NCBI GenBank assembly: GCA_015493635.1
Contig: WGCU01000077.1
Span: forward strand, 23,442-87,441
DNA from: Spirochaetaceae bacterium
GTDB taxonomy: Bacteria > Spirochaetota > Spirochaetia > B11-G9
Direction of reading: 5' to 3'
Length of the DNA: 64,000 nucleotides
Positions 45,970 to 57,363 of this stretch are shown here, one piece after another (positions within the stretch are counted from its first letter, which is position 1; each line of letters starts with the position of its first letter). The translations under genes and the position numbers were made by a program. The notes under the pieces were generated by a model. It had not been told where the DNA came from. It ran no database searches and saw only the letters and a list, made by a program, of their open reading frames with translations.

Positions 45970-47333
45970 ACGACAAGATGGAGGAAGAATGCGGAGTTTT
46001 CGGGGTATTCGGAAGCTCCGGGGATGAAACTGCCAACCTGATCTATTCGGGACTCCTTGCCCTCCAGCACCGGGGGCAGGAGAGTGCCGGAATTTCCATC
46101 CAGACCGGTGAGAAGATAATAACCCGCAAAAGCATGGGACTGGCCAGCGAGGCTTTCAAGGCAGTAAATCCGGAAACCCTAACGGGAACATCCGGGGTCG
46201 GCCATGTAAGATATTCAACATCAGGGGATAAAAGTCTTACCAACGCCCAGCCTCTGGTGGGACACTGCAAACTTGGGGACCTGGCAATAGCCCATAACGG
46301 GAACCTGGTCAACGCGGATATTATACGGTCCCTTATGGAGGACGGAGGCACCGTTTTTCAGACAACCAGCGACTCCGAAATTCTGCTGAACCTGATATCC
46401 AGAGGAGCTTCCTCCGGGAGCTACGACAAGGCTATAAGGGAGGCTGCAAGTGCGGTAAAGGGATCCTACTCAACCATTATACTTACCGAAGACCGCCTTG
46501 CCGCAGTAAGAGACCCCTACGGGATAAGGCCCCTCTGTATCGGCAAACTGGGGGATATCTACATAGTATCCTCCGAGACCTGCGCCCTGGATGCGGTGGG
46601 AGCCGACTTTGTAAGGGACATTGAACCGGGAGAGCTGGTTTTCATAGACAAGAACGGAATCCACAGCGAGATAACGGGAAAGGGAAGTGAACAGAACACA
46701 TGTCTTTTCGAGTACATCTACTTCGCCCGTCCTGACAGCGTAATAGACGGCATAAGTGTCTACAGGTTCAGGTACCAGAGCGGAATGGAGCTCTACAACG
46801 AACATCCGGTCAAAGCTGATGTAGTTGTAGGAGTTCCAGACTCCGGACTTGCTGCTGCCCTGGGTTATGCGGCAGCTTCCGGTATTCCCTTTACCCACGG
46901 ACTAATAAAGAACAAGTACAGCGGGAGGTCCTTCATCGCCCCCTCCAAACACTTAAGGGAGCAGACCGTAAACGTCAAGCTTAACGTACTTAAGGAAGAG
47001 GTAAATGGGAAGCGGGTTATTCTGATTGATGACTCTCTTGTCCGGGGAACTACGAGTAAAAAGCTGATCAAGTCTTTACGAAAAGCGGGAGCTGAGGAAG
47101 TGCACCTGGGGATTGTTTCACCCCCGGTTACACACTCCTGCTACTTCGGAATAGACACCCCCTACAGAACCGAGCTTATTGCCGCGGGAAAGAGTACCGA
47201 AGAGATATGCCAGCTTATAGGTGCCGATTCTCTCTTCTACATTTCTCCCGAAGGTGTGCTGAAGTCCACGGGAAAAGAGAAGGGATTCTGCATGGGCTGT
47301 TTTAACGGGATCTATCCCATGTCATACAGTTAA
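45966..47333 (+). CDS. purF: Amidophosphoribosyltransferase
   Basis: 455 aa; '[10 protein letters not shown]', '[15 protein letters not shown]', PRPP loop '[18 protein letters not shown]', '[12 protein letters not shown]'. Confidence 0.97.
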   Translation: MNDKMEEECGVFGVFGSSGDETANLIYSGLLALQHRGQESAGISIQTGEKIITRKSMGLASEAFKAVNPETLTGTSGVGHVRYSTSGDKSLTNAQPLVGHCKLGDLAIAHNGNLVNADIIRSLMEDGGTVFQTTSDSEILLNLISRGASSGSYDKAIREAASAVKGSYSTIILTEDRLAAVRDPYGIRPLCIGKLGDIYIVSSETCALDAVGADFVRDIEPGELVFIDKNGIHSEITGKGSEQNTCLFEYIYFARPDSVIDGISVYRFRYQSGMELYNEHPVKADVVVGVPDSGLAAALGYAAASGIPFTHGLIKNKYSGRSFIAPSKHLREQTVNVKLNVLKEEVNGKRVILIDDSLVRGTTSKKLIKSLRKAGAEEVHLGIVSPPVTHSCYFGIDTPYRTELIAAGKSTEEICQLIGADSLFYISPEGVLKSTGKEKGFCMGCFNGIYPMSYS

Positions 47334-47342
47334 GAGGTAAAG

Positions 47343-48350
47343 ATGAGTAAAAACTACAAAGAGGCCGGAGTGGACAAGGAAGAGGGATACCGCTCCGTAT
47401 CCCTTATGAAAGAGCACGCGGCCAAAACCGCAGACAGGAACGTTCTTGGCGGGCTGGGGAGCTTTGCCTCCCTGTACGCTCTTCCGGCTATGGAAGAACC
47501 TGTTCTGGTCAGCGGAACCGACGGGGTAGGCACGAAACTGGAGATTGCCCTTAAACACAGAGTTTACGATACAGTGGGAAAGGACTGTTTCGCCATGTGC
47601 GCCAACGACGTCCTGTGCCATGGGGCGAAACCCCTGTTTTTCCTGGACTACCTTGCCTGCGGGAAACTGGAAGCGGAGGTTGCATCGGAAATTGTAAAGG
47701 GGATCTCCGAAGCCTGCACAGAGGCACAGTGCTCCCTGGTCGGCGGAGAGACCGCCGAGATGCCCGGATTCTACCGGAAAGGAGACTATGACGTTGCAGG
47801 TTTCTGCGTCGGAGCAGTGGAACGGAAGAAAATAGTCGACGGTTCAAAGGTAAAAGAAGGTGATCTCCTTCTCGGGATCGAGTCCTCGGGCATTCACAGC
47901 AACGGATTCAGTCTGGTAAGAATGCTCTTCAAGAATATGGAGGCCGATTTTGAAGGCTCTCCCCTGTACAAGACCCTTCTTACCCCCACAACCTTATACG
48001 TTACGCCCGTTTTGAAGCTTCTAGGGCAGATTGATATCCGCGGAATGGCCCATATAACCGGCGGCGGACTTCCGGAGAATCTTCCAAGAACCATCCCCGA
48101 GGGTCTCGGCGTAAGGGTTGACAAGAGTTCCATACCCGTTCCTTCAATCTTCAAATACATTCAGGAACAGGGAGTGGAGGAAGAGGAGATGTGGAACACC
48201 TTTAACATGGGTATAGGATTTGTTCTTGTTATGGATCCTGCAGATTTTCAGACAGCCCGCAGGCTGCTTGAAAAAGAGGGGCTTGAATCCTTCGCAATAG
48301 GTTCTGTGGTAAAGACAAAGAATCCGGAGGAGAAGTTTTGCTTCGTATAG
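47343..48350 (+). CDS. purM: AIR synthetase
   Basis: 335 aa; 'YKEAGVDKEEGYRSVSLMKEH', 'VSGTDGVGTKLEIALKH', 'VGGETAEMPGFYRKGDYDVAGFCVG'. Confidence 0.97.
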   Translation: MSKNYKEAGVDKEEGYRSVSLMKEHAAKTADRNVLGGLGSFASLYALPAMEEPVLVSGTDGVGTKLEIALKHRVYDTVGKDCFAMCANDVLCHGAKPLFFLDYLACGKLEAEVASEIVKGISEACTEAQCSLVGGETAEMPGFYRKGDYDVAGFCVGAVERKKIVDGSKVKEGDLLLGIESSGIHSNGFSLVRMLFKNMEADFEGSPLYKTLLTPTTLYVTPVLKLLGQIDIRGMAHITGGGLPENLPRTIPEGLGVRVDKSSIPVPSIFKYIQEQGVEEEEMWNTFNMGIGFVLVMDPADFQTARRLLEKEGLESFAIGSVVKTKNPEEKFCFV

Positions 48351-48922
48351 GGGTTCTCATATCCGGCGGAGGAACCAACCTTCAGGCGCTTATTGATGCC
48401 GTAGATGGGGGTATTCTGGATGCACGGATTACCAAAGTAATCGCCGACCGACCCGCCGGGGGGCTTAAAAGGGCAGCATCAGCGGGAATACCCGCCATTA
48501 TGCTGGACAGGACGATCTACGGAAAAGAGCTTTCCGAAAGGATTATGGAGGAGCTTAAGGGGGAAGCGGACATTGTTGTTCTTGCAGGTTTTCTGTCTAT
48601 TCTGGGCAGCTCTTTTGTGAAAGCGTACAGGGGCAGGATAATAAACATCCACCCATCCCTGCTGCCATCCTACGGAGGTAAGGGGATGCACGGCATTCAT
48701 GTACACGAAGCTGTTATAGCCGCAGGGGATAAGTACAGCGGCTGCACCGTTCACCTTGTGGAAGAGGGAGTGGATACGGGGAAGATTCTCGCTCAAAAAA
48801 AGGTAAGAGTAGTACCCGGCGACACCCCGGAAAGTCTTGCCAAGAGGATTCTTGAAGAGGAGCACTCCCTTCTCATATCCGCAGTCAAGAATATGGCAAA
48901 GAGCATGGAGGATAAACAATGA
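48338..48922 (+). CDS. purN: Phosphoribosylglycinamide formyltransferase
   Basis: 194 aa; 'IGVLISGGGTNLQALIDAV', 'IINIHPSLLPSYGGKGMHGIHVHEAVIAAGDKYSGCTVHLVEEGVDTG'; apparent TTG start after GGAGGAGAAG. Confidence 0.96.
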   Translation: MLRIGVLISGGGTNLQALIDAVDGGILDARITKVIADRPAGGLKRAASAGIPAIMLDRTIYGKELSERIMEELKGEADIVVLAGFLSILGSSFVKAYRGRIINIHPSLLPSYGGKGMHGIHVHEAVIAAGDKYSGCTVHLVEEGVDTGKILAQKKVRVVPGDTPESLAKRILEEEHSLLISAVKNMAKSMEDKQ

Positions 48923-50166
48923 AGATAATGGTTCTCGGCAGCGGGGGGAGGGAGCATGCCCTTACCTGCGCCTTTTTAAAGAACAGAGATGTTGAAAAGA
49001 TCTACTGCGTTCCGGGAAACGGAGGGACTGAGGATCTGGAGAAGTGTGAAAACGTAAACCTGAAGACAATCGACGGGATAGTCCGCTTTTGCCGGGAAAA
49101 GGGGATCGATCTTGCCATGCCCGGCTCCGAGGCTGCCCTTGTGAAAGGGATAGTGGACAGGTTGACTGAGGCAGGCATAAAAGCATTCGGACCGGACAGA
49201 AAAGCGGCCATGCTTGAGGGAAGCAAGGCCTTTGCCAAGGATTTTATGAATAAGTACGGCGTCAGGACAGCAGGATACAGAAGCTTCAGCTCCTACAAAG
49301 ACGCTCTCGGCTATCTTTCGGAATGTCCCTTCCCTGCAGTAATCAAGGCAGACGGCCTGGCAGCGGGGAAAGGGGTAATCATCTGCAGGAGAAGAGAAGA
49401 GGCGGAGGATGCTCTCAAGCTGATAATGGTTGACAAACACTTCGGCAGTTCCGGAGACAGGGTTGTTATAGAGGAGTTTCTCGAAGGCTTCGAGGCCTCG
49501 ATCCACTGCTTTTTCGACGGCAAGACATTTCTGCCCCTTCTGTCGGCAAAGGACCACAAGAAGATAGGAGAGGGAGAGAGGGGCCCGAATACCGGTGGGA
49601 TGGGGGTTGCTGCTCCTAATCCCGGGATGACAGATGAGCTCTGGGAGGACTTCAACAAAAATATCCTGGCCCCGACAAAAGAGGGGCTGCTGTCCGAAGG
49701 TTTGACCTTTCAGGGGGTTATCTTCTTCGGAGTTCTCGTTCAGAACGGCAGGTGCTATCTTCTGGAGTACAACATGAGGATGGGAGATCCCGAAACACAG
49801 GGGATGCTCTCCCTGCTGGATTCCGACTTTACAACCCTTGTTACCGGCACCCTCTCGGGGAAACTGGAAAATACCGAACTGAAGTGGAAAGAGGGTTGTG
49901 CTTGCTGCGTAGTTCTGGCATCTGAAGGATACCCCGGCACCTACCGGACAGGATACGAAATAAAAGGGATCACTCCGGATATATCATCCAACATATATAT
50001 GGCGGGGGTACAGAAAAAAGAGGGTCTCCCGGTAACCTCCGGCGGACGCGTTTTGAGCGTTACCGCCGTTGGATCAAACCTTGAAGAGGCCAGATCCCTC
50101 TGCTACCGGGATGTCGAAAAAATCTCCTTTAAGGGGAAGACATTCAGAAAAGATATCGGCCTTTAA
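48919..50166 (+). CDS. purD: Phosphoribosylamine-glycine ligase
   Basis: 415 aa; 'MKIMVLGSGGREHALTCAF', 'VIKADGLAAGKGVII', 'GPNTGGMGVAAPNP', 'LEYNMRMGDPETQ'. Confidence 0.97.
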   Translation: MKIMVLGSGGREHALTCAFLKNRDVEKIYCVPGNGGTEDLEKCENVNLKTIDGIVRFCREKGIDLAMPGSEAALVKGIVDRLTEAGIKAFGPDRKAAMLEGSKAFAKDFMNKYGVRTAGYRSFSSYKDALGYLSECPFPAVIKADGLAAGKGVIICRRREEAEDALKLIMVDKHFGSSGDRVVIEEFLEGFEASIHCFFDGKTFLPLLSAKDHKKIGEGERGPNTGGMGVAAPNPGMTDELWEDFNKNILAPTKEGLLSEGLTFQGVIFFGVLVQNGRCYLLEYNMRMGDPETQGMLSLLDSDFTTLVTGTLSGKLENTELKWKEGCACCVVLASEGYPGTYRTGYEIKGITPDISSNIYMAGVQKKEGLPVTSGGRVLSVTAVGSNLEEARSLCYRDVEKISFKGKTFRKDIGL

Positions 50167-50175
50167 TCAAAGCTC

Positions 50176-53100
50176 CTACAGGGGCTTTACGTTTATCTCC
50201 CCTTTTTTCAGGAACCCGATCCCTTCCACCGCCGCCCACGCTGCGGTGGTTGTTGTCGTATAGGGGATACTCCTTTTAAGAGCCTCTATACGGATGTCGT
50301 GGTCCCCCTTCTTGGCATATCCGCCCAGGGGGGTATTTATTAAAAGATCTATCCTGCCGCTTCTCAAATGGTCCACAACATTGGGGTTTCCTTCGTGGGT
50401 CTTCAGAATTACCTCGGCAAAGATCCCGTTGTCGTAGAGGAACTGGGCGGTTCCTCTCGTCGCCGCAATTTCGAATCCCATATCCGCCAGTTTCTGAGCC
50501 GTCGGAAGGATTGTCTCCCTGTCCTTGTCATGAACCGATATAAATACTCTGCCCTTTACGGGAAGGCTGTTCCCCACAGCTATCTGAGCTTTTGCGTAAG
50601 CCTCTGCAAAAGACTCTCCCATTCCTATTACCTCACCGGTGGACTTCATCTCCGGCCCCAGAAGGGGATCGATGTCGTTAAAACGGTCAAATGGGAACAC
50701 GGCCTCTTTTACTGCCCATCCGGTTTTACAGCTTCCCGAACCTGTTCCGCCGGATGTAAGCTCCTGGCTTTCCAGATCCTTACCGAGCCATACATTTACC
50801 GCCGCCTTTACAAGATCAACTCCGCTTGCCTTCGAGAGAAAAGGAACGGTCCTGGATGCCCTGGGGTTCACCTCCAGAACGTACAACAGGTTGTCCTTTA
50901 CGGCAAACTGTATGTTGAGAAACCCCTTGACCTCCAGCTTCCGTGCAATCCTGACCGTTGCACTCTTCATCTCCTTCAGAATCTCCGGTGTCGATTTGAA
51001 GGGCGGGAAAACACAGGCCGAGTCGCCGGAATGGATCCCCGCAGCTTCGATGTGCTGCATGATCCCCGCTATATAGACGTTCTTTCCGTCGCATACGGCA
51101 TCGAGGTCGTACTCAAAGGCATCTTCCAGAAACTGATCCACAAGAAGAGGAGATTCTTCGGAAAGCTGGACCCCGCTTTCAAGATAATCCAGAAGCTCCT
51201 CCCTGTTGTAGGCAATGTACATGCTCTTTCCGCCCAGAACGAAGGAAGGACGGAGGAGTACCGGATATCCTATCTCCGCGGCCCTGTCAAGGATGTCTTT
51301 TCTGTTTCCGGCCATAAGCCCCTTAGGCTGCCGCAGGGACAGGGCATTGACCATATTCGAGAAAGCCTCTCTGTCTTCAACCCTTGTAATACTCTCTATG
51401 GAGGTACCGACAATCTCTGCACCCCACTTTTTAAGATCCTCCGCCACGTTCAGCGAGGATTGCCCGCCGAGCTGAACGACAATCTTCTTAGTCCCCTCTT
51501 TCTCCATTATGGCCTTGATACTCTCGGAGGTGACAGACTCCATGTACAGCCTGTCGGAAACGTTGAAGTCAGTGGAAACGGTCTCGGGGTTGGAGTTGAC
51601 CATTACAGTCTTTACCCCGTTGTCCCGGTAGTTAAGGGAAGCAAGGGTACAGCAGGTATCGAACTCGAGTCCCTGGCCTATCCGGTTGGGACCGCTTGCC
51701 GCTATTACAACCGCGCTCTCACCCATCCCCTTTGCCTCGTCGGCCTCGCCGAAGGTGGAGTAGAAGTACGGGGTTTTTGCCGCGAACTCTCCGGCACAGG
51801 TATCCACAAAGTGGAAAGACGCCTTTATTCCATGCTCTTCCCTTAACCCCTGCACTGCAGCCTCACCGATTCCCGTAACGCCTGAGATCTGCCTGTCCGA
51901 CATTCCCGCTCTCTTTGCTTCGAGAAGAAGATCTTTGCTAAAGTCTTTTTCATTACCCGAAAGGGCTTCCAGCTTTTTTTCAAGATCAACGAGTTCCAAA
52001 AGGTTGTAGAGAAACCAGTAATCGTATCCGGTTTTTCCATGCACATCCTCTACAGCTTTCTCCCCTTCCCTTTTGAGGATGGTATAGGCACCGAAAATTC
52101 TTAAGGGATGACGGGTGGAAACGATCTTCTCCAGAGCATCGCCTTCCTGATCCAGCGCCCCCAGCCCCTCGAACCCTGCTTCACAGGAACGGATTGCCTT
52201 GTTAAGGGCCTCGTTAAAGGTCCGCCCCAGAGCAAGGGATTCTCCCACAGATTTCATCTGTGTATTGAGCTCGGTATAGCCTCCGGCAAACTTTTCGATC
52301 TCAAACCTCGGCACCTTTACTGCACAGTAATCCAGGGTGGGCTCAAAACTCGAGACCGTTACTCCGGTTATGTCGTTCAGAATCTCATCCAGGGTGTATC
52401 CCACCGAAAGCCGGGCGGAACAAAGAGCGATGGGAAACCCCGTAGCCTTACTCGCCAGAGCCGAAGAGCGGGAAACACGGGGGTTCATCTCTATTATAAC
52501 CCTCTTCCCGGTTTCAGGATGAACTGCAAACTGAACATTTGCCCCTCCGCAGTCAATTCCCACGGCTCTAAGCACCTTTATGGAGGCATCCCTCATTTCC
52601 TGATACTCGGTATCCGAAAGGGTCTGGATGGGGGCTACGGTAATACTGTCTCCGGTATGAATTCCCATGGGATCCACGTTCTCTATGGAGCAGACAACAA
52701 CGGCGTTATCCGCATGATCCCTCATAACCTCCATCTCGAACTCCTTCCATCCCAGAAGGGATTCCTCTATAAGCACCTCGTGTACGGGGCTGTCAAACAG
52801 CGCCTTTTTTACCAGAGTTTCAAACTCCTCTTCACTCCTCGCTATGCTTCCCCCCTTGCCGCCCAGGGTAAAGCTTGGCCGGATAACCACCGGCAGTCCC
52901 CTCTTTTCCTTGAAGGCACAGGCCTCTTCGAAGGACCCGACGAGGATCGACTCGGGGCTCTTTTCCCCTATCTTTTCCACTACATCTTTAAAGCTTCCTC
53001 TGTCCTCTCCGGCCATTATGGACTCTACCGAAGCGCCGAGGACCTCGACCCCGTACTTTTTCAGAATATCCTGCCGGTACAGATCCAGAGTAAGGTTAAG

Positions 53101-53385
53101 CCCCGTCTGCCCTCCCATGGTCGGAAGGATTGCATCGGGCCTTTCCTTTTCTATTATCGCCTCGAGATACGGAACCTCCAGCGGCTGGGTATAGATCCTG
53201 TCCGCCAGCCCCGGGGTTGTCATTACCGTTGCGGGGTTTGGATTTACCAGAATAACCGTGTACCCTTCCGCCTTGAGTGCTTTTACCGCCTGGGTTCCGG
53301 AGTAGTCGAACTCGCAGGCCTGACCAATTACAATAGGTCCTGATCCTGGAATAAGAATCTTTTTTATGTCTTCTCTCTTCGGCAT
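50176..53385 (-). CDS. carB: Carbamoyl-phosphate synthase large subunit
   Basis: 1069 aa; '[48 protein letters not shown]' and the second synthetase half. Confidence 0.97.
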   Translation of the reverse strand: MPKREDIKKILIPGSGPIVIGQACEFDYSGTQAVKALKAEGYTVILVNPNPATVMTTPGLADRIYTQPLEVPYLEAIIEKERPDAILPTMGGQTGLNLTLDLYRQDILKKYGVEVLGASVESIMAGEDRGSFKDVVEKIGEKSPESILVGSFEEACAFKEKRGLPVVIRPSFTLGGKGGSIARSEEEFETLVKKALFDSPVHEVLIEESLLGWKEFEMEVMRDHADNAVVVCSIENVDPMGIHTGDSITVAPIQTLSDTEYQEMRDASIKVLRAVGIDCGGANVQFAVHPETGKRVIIEMNPRVSRSSALASKATGFPIALCSARLSVGYTLDEILNDITGVTVSSFEPTLDYCAVKVPRFEIEKFAGGYTELNTQMKSVGESLALGRTFNEALNKAIRSCEAGFEGLGALDQEGDALEKIVSTRHPLRIFGAYTILKREGEKAVEDVHGKTGYDYWFLYNLLELVDLEKKLEALSGNEKDFSKDLLLEAKRAGMSDRQISGVTGIGEAAVQGLREEHGIKASFHFVDTCAGEFAAKTPYFYSTFGEADEAKGMGESAVVIAASGPNRIGQGLEFDTCCTLASLNYRDNGVKTVMVNSNPETVSTDFNVSDRLYMESVTSESIKAIMEKEGTKKIVVQLGGQSSLNVAEDLKKWGAEIVGTSIESITRVEDREAFSNMVNALSLRQPKGLMAGNRKDILDRAAEIGYPVLLRPSFVLGGKSMYIAYNREELLDYLESGVQLSEESPLLVDQFLEDAFEYDLDAVCDGKNVYIAGIMQHIEAAGIHSGDSACVFPPFKSTPEILKEMKSATVRIARKLEVKGFLNIQFAVKDNLLYVLEVNPRASRTVPFLSKASGVDLVKAAVNVWLGKDLESQELTSGGTGSGSCKTGWAVKEAVFPFDRFNDIDPLLGPEMKSTGEVIGMGESFAEAYAKAQIAVGNSLPVKGRVFISVHDKDRETILPTAQKLADMGFEIAATRGTAQFLYDNGIFAEVILKTHEGNPNVVDHLRSGRIDLLINTPLGGYAKKGDHDIRIEALKRSIPYTTTTTAAWAAVEGIGFLKKGEINVKPL

Positions 53386-54530
53386 TACTTGTTCTCCGTG
53401 TTTTTAATTATCTCATCGAAAATCCAAAGGGAATCGTGAGGTCCCGGAGCTGCCTCCGGATGTAACTGAGTAGTGATTATGGAAAGCTTTTTATGCTTCA
53501 ATCCCTCTACGGTATTGTCGTTGGAGTTTCTCATCCAGACCTCTACATCCTCAGGCAGAGTCTCTTCGTCGATCATAAACCCGTGGTTCTGGGATGTTAT
53601 CAGAACCTTATCATTCTCCATGTTCCGTACCGGGTGGTTTATTCCATGGTGCCCGAACTTCATCTTTACCGTTTTGGCTCCCAGGGCAAGTCCTATTATC
53701 TGATGTCCGAGACAGATCCCCGAAAGAGGGATCTTTCCTGCAAGATCCTTTACCTGATCAATTATGTGGGTAAGCACCGCGGGATCTCCGGGGCCGTTTG
53801 AAACAAGAACCCCGTCACAGCCGGTTGCCGTAATCTCCCGGGAGGTAAATGTTGAAGGTACCACAGTAACCCTGCATCCTCTATCAAGAAGGCTGCGGAC
53901 TATGTTCTCCTTTATTCCGCAGTCCACCACAACAATATGGGGAGAGCCCTTTGGATTATACCCGGCCTTCTCCGTTGTCCCGGTTTCGGAAACCAGATTG
54001 CATCCCTCCATGGAGGGGCAGGTACTTAAGAACGAAAGGGTCTTCCGCTTTTCATCATCCGAAAGAACCGGAGAATCCCCCCGGGGTCTTACAATAACTC
54101 CGTTGCAGCTTCCCTCGTCCCTGAGCTTAAGGGTAAGGCTCCGGGTATCTACACCGGTGATACCGCTTACTCCGTTGTCCGAAAAATACTTGTCCAACGG
54201 CATTCTTCCCCCCGGAACAGGTCCTTTATACAGAGAACGGACTATCATGGCAGAGAGCCCCGGTTTACCGTCCATGGACTCCGCCCACTTTAAGTCTACC
54301 CCGTAGTTCCCTATATGGGGATAGGTCATAACAACCATCTGCCCGGTATAGGAGGGATCTGTGGCTATCTCCACGTACCCGCTCATTCCCGTATTGAATA
54401 CAACTTCACCGAACGGGATCTGATGCTTAAGGCTCAGATCTTCCACTAAAGGGGGAATAGCCCCGAAGGCCTCCCCGGCATAAGCCGTGCCGTCCTCCAG
54501 CACAAGAAAACATGGTTTATTCATGCCCAT
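53385..54530 (-). CDS. carA: Carbamoyl-phosphate synthase small subunit
   Basis: '[37 protein letters not shown]', '[14 protein letters not shown]', '[34 protein letters not shown]', '[11 protein letters not shown]'. Confidence 0.97.
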   Translation of the reverse strand: MGMNKPCFLVLEDGTAYAGEAFGAIPPLVEDLSLKHQIPFGEVVFNTGMSGYVEIATDPSYTGQMVVMTYPHIGNYGVDLKWAESMDGKPGLSAMIVRSLYKGPVPGGRMPLDKYFSDNGVSGITGVDTRSLTLKLRDEGSCNGVIVRPRGDSPVLSDDEKRKTLSFLSTCPSMEGCNLVSETGTTEKAGYNPKGSPHIVVVDCGIKENIVRSLLDRGCRVTVVPSTFTSREITATGCDGVLVSNGPGDPAVLTHIIDQVKDLAGKIPLSGICLGHQIIGLALGAKTVKMKFGHHGINHPVRNMENDKVLITSQNHGFMIDEETLPEDVEVWMRNSNDNTVEGLKHKKLSIITTQLHPEAAPGPHDSLWIFDEIIKNTENK

Positions 54531-54602
54531 TACTATGAACTCTCCTGTAATTACTGTCAATATAAGAAGTTATGTAAAATTTTAATAGGTTTATCATTCA
54601 AT

Positions 54603-55664
54603 TTAATACTCCCCGTCCATACCCGCAAAGGGGTCGAAACCGTACTCATCGGCAGGGATCTTCACAGCCCCCGGATTCTTCTTAAAGGTATTCTTCTTAA
54701 TTCCGAAGGCTTCTGTTATGTTGCTGAAGGTAAGATCTTCCAGGTCAGAATCCCCCAACCCTCTGCTTTTAAGAATCTCCATAAAAGTTCCGTAGAACTG
54801 GAGTACCGGAATCCCTGAAAAGTTTTTAACCCTCTTTTCCTCCTCCGCATGGGGAGCATGGTCTGTCTCTATCCAGTCTATCCGGCCGTCCAGGAGAGCC
54901 TCAAACATCTCTTCCTGCATCCTCTTTTCCCTGAGAGGGGGATTTACCTTGAGAAGGATCCCGTCGGGGCCCTTCATGTCATCCACAGAGAGCAGCGCAT
55001 GATGGGGAGTTATTCCGCAGGTAACCCTGCAGGACAGCTTTTTCCGGCCATCCTCTATTACCTTCAGACTTTCCGGTACCGAGACGTGGCATATATGGAG
55101 AGTACCTTTGAATCCTCTCTCCTGTGCCCACCTTATCTGATCCCTTACCGATTCAACCTCCGCTTCAGGCGGCCGGGCGGCAAGATGGGTTTCAGGCCTT
55201 TCGGGATCGAACAAATCCGGCTTTTGAAGACTCTCCTTCTCGCAGTGAACCATAAGCACTCCGGTATAGTTCAGGGATGAGAGAATTTCAAAAACACTTC
55301 TCTGCCCGGCGGGCTCTGTAATTCCCATATTCCCTGTTGAGTGGCCGGCAAACATCTTCAAGCCAGCAACCGAGGGGAAGAGATCTTTCCATGCCTTTAC
55401 TACCTCCGCTATCTGTTCCGGATCAGGGGTAAGGCCTGCAAGAATCCCATGGAACAGAGGCAGGCCGAGTTTACTCAGGGCTTTTTCACCCTTCTCAAGC
55501 CTGGAGAGAATAACATCTCTTGAAGTCAGAGGGGGATCGGTATTGGGCATCTCGAAAACACCGGAAAGCCCGCTTCTCCATGCAGTAAGAAAACCGTGCT
55601 CCATGGTCTCCTTGTGTTTCTGTGAAGTCCAGTCCCTTAGGTGGACATGGGGATCAATTCTCAT
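54603..55664 (-). CDS. pyrC: Dihydroorotase
   Basis: 353 aa; 'MRIDPHVHLRDW', 'FEMPNTDPPLTS', 'GLKMFAGHSTGNMG', 'DWIETDHAPHAEEEK'. Confidence 0.93.
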   Translation of the reverse strand: MRIDPHVHLRDWTSQKHKETMEHGFLTAWRSGLSGVFEMPNTDPPLTSRDVILSRLEKGEKALSKLGLPLFHGILAGLTPDPEQIAEVVKAWKDLFPSVAGLKMFAGHSTGNMGITEPAGQRSVFEILSSLNYTGVLMVHCEKESLQKPDLFDPERPETHLAARPPEAEVESVRDQIRWAQERGFKGTLHICHVSVPESLKVIEDGRKKLSCRVTCGITPHHALLSVDDMKGPDGILLKVNPPLREKRMQEEMFEALLDGRIDWIETDHAPHAEEEKRVKNFSGIPVLQFYGTFMEILKSRGLGDSDLEDLTFSNITEAFGIKKNTFKKNPGAVKIPADEYGFDPFAGMDGEY

Positions 55665-57363
55665 TCATCTCACTCCATTTAAACCAGGTTCCCTCTCTGC
55701 AGGTAAGATGCCCTCCGCACTCACACTCGCCGCAGAGGCCGACTCCGCACTTTGTGTGGGTCTCTATGGAAAGGAGAACATCATCGGCGCTTCCCCTTTC
55801 GGCGGTAAAGGCATAGGCAGCCTTCTCCATAAATGGCAGGGGCCCTATCGTATAAAGGGCGCAGCCTGCAGCGGAGATCCCGCCGTCAAAGGGAGAAGTA
55901 TTCTCCCTCAGAGCTTCCATCATACGGTTTATAACCCTTCCCGCCTTTCCCCCGTCGGGAACTGCGGTGTAGCTGCCGAAGCCAAGGAAATCATCAGCCA
56001 TCGCTTCCTGCCCCGGAGTACTCATTCCGTGAAAGGTATGAACACTCTTACCTTCGCCTGCAAACTTTTCAGCCAGCTTTAAAGCCGAGGCCAGTCCCGT
56101 TCCTCCCGCGGCGATCAGAACCGTTTCCTTGTCAGTCTCCGGAGCACTCTTACCGTACAGTCCCCTTACAAAGATCCTGTCCCCGGCCTCAAGCTCCATA
56201 ACCCTGGATGTAAAAATCCCCTTCTTTTTAATAAGGAAGGTAAGAGGATCGCCGCTCATTATGGAAAAGGGTTTTTCTCCGGTTCCGGGAATCCAGAGGA
56301 AAGCGAACTGCCCTGCGTCGTACTTAATCTTTCCGTCAAGCTGAATAATCCTGACATCGCCGGGCAGATCCTTTATCTGCGTAACGGTATGGGGTTCGTA
56401 CTTCATACCGCTGTCCGTTCTTTTCAGTCTTGAAGCACTGTCTCCCCCTTCGACAAGATCAGTCTTAAGGGATTTAAAGAAATCCTGCCAGTTCCAGGGT
56501 TCAACGGAGGCAAAGAGGGAGCCTATCCCCGCAACGTCTGCACCGGCGTTCATCATGTTCCTTACATCGTTTCCATTTTCGATTCCACCCATACCTATTA
56601 TCGGGATATCCGGACCCAGGGCCTTCCGTATCTCCCCTACCTTCTCCAGGGCAGTCTCCTTTATCCACCTTCCGGACATCCCCCCCTTGTTGCCGCTGGC
56701 ATTCAGCAGCAGGGGTGCTCCCGACACCGGTTCCGTATACAACCTGGGTCCCACAGTATTTATTGCAGTAATACCGTCCGCTCCTCCCTCTACCGCGGCA
56801 AGGGCTGTCTCCCCTATCGATTCCACGTTGGGAGTAAGCTTTGCAAAGACTAGGGCATCAGTCGACTTTCTTATCTCTATAAGGTAGGTATATACAACCT
56901 CCGGGTCCTTGCCTATGGCCATGCCGTATCCCCCGGTTGCATGGGGACAGGAGAGGTTCAGTTCGATTATGTCCGCAAGACCTTCAAAGTACTTTACCAG
57001 AGTTACAAACTCCTCCACACTGTTTCCTGATACCGAAACATTCAGGATTGAGCGCAGAGGCTTTTTTGAGATCATTTCCTCCAGCCCCTTCAGCCCCTCT
57101 TCCATTCCGGGGTTACGCAGACCTACCGCATTTCCGAAACTTCCCTCTTCGGGTTCTACAATAACCGGCTCGCGGTTACCCGGATTCGGCTTAACCTGAA
57201 AACTCTTGGTGGTTATAAGACCGATCTCCGGGATATCGTTATCCACCCTCCGGACCATTCCCGGGTTTGTCGTTACAACACCGGATACGGTGGCAAAAAA
57301 GGTGGAGCTGTTTACCGGATTATTGCCCTTTAAAAGTTCCAGAACTTTCTTCTTATCCATCAT
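55654..57363 (-). CDS. Fused dihydroorotate dehydrogenase (PyrD-like) + PyrK-like electron-transfer subunit
   Basis: 569 aa; N-terminal 'ELNLSCPHATGGYGMAIGKDPE...FAKLTPNV...GGADGITAINTVGP...IPIIGMGGIENGNDVRNMMNAGADVAGIGSLF'; C-terminal FNR-like 'AGGTGLASALKLAEKF' and 2Fe-2S 'CGVGLCGECECGGHLTCREG'. Confidence 0.92.
   Translation of the reverse strand: MMDKKKVLELLKGNNPVNSSTFFATVSGVVTTNPGMVRRVDNDIPEIGLITTKSFQVKPNPGNREPVIVEPEEGSFGNAVGLRNPGMEEGLKGLEEMISKKPLRSILNVSVSGNSVEEFVTLVKYFEGLADIIELNLSCPHATGGYGMAIGKDPEVVYTYLIEIRKSTDALVFAKLTPNVESIGETALAAVEGGADGITAINTVGPRLYTEPVSGAPLLLNASGNKGGMSGRWIKETALEKVGEIRKALGPDIPIIGMGGIENGNDVRNMMNAGADVAGIGSLFASVEPWNWQDFFKSLKTDLVEGGDSASRLKRTDSGMKYEPHTVTQIKDLPGDVRIIQLDGKIKYDAGQFAFLWIPGTGEKPFSIMSGDPLTFLIKKKGIFTSRVMELEAGDRIFVRGLYGKSAPETDKETVLIAAGGTGLASALKLAEKFAGEGKSVHTFHGMSTPGQEAMADDFLGFGSYTAVPDGGKAGRVINRMMEALRENTSPFDGGISAAGCALYTIGPLPFMEKAAYAFTAERGSADDVLLSIETHTKCGVGLCGECECGGHLTCREGTWFKWSEMNEN

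Noticed and set aside
50368-51846. 492-aa plus-strand ORF opposite carB
   Set aside because: Antisense to a clearly coding carB; the translation has no recognisable motifs and is explained by codon bias on the opposite strand.
52108-53343. 411-aa plus-strand ORF opposite carB
   Set aside because: Same reason: shadow ORF antisense to carB, low-complexity Arg/Pro/His-rich translation.
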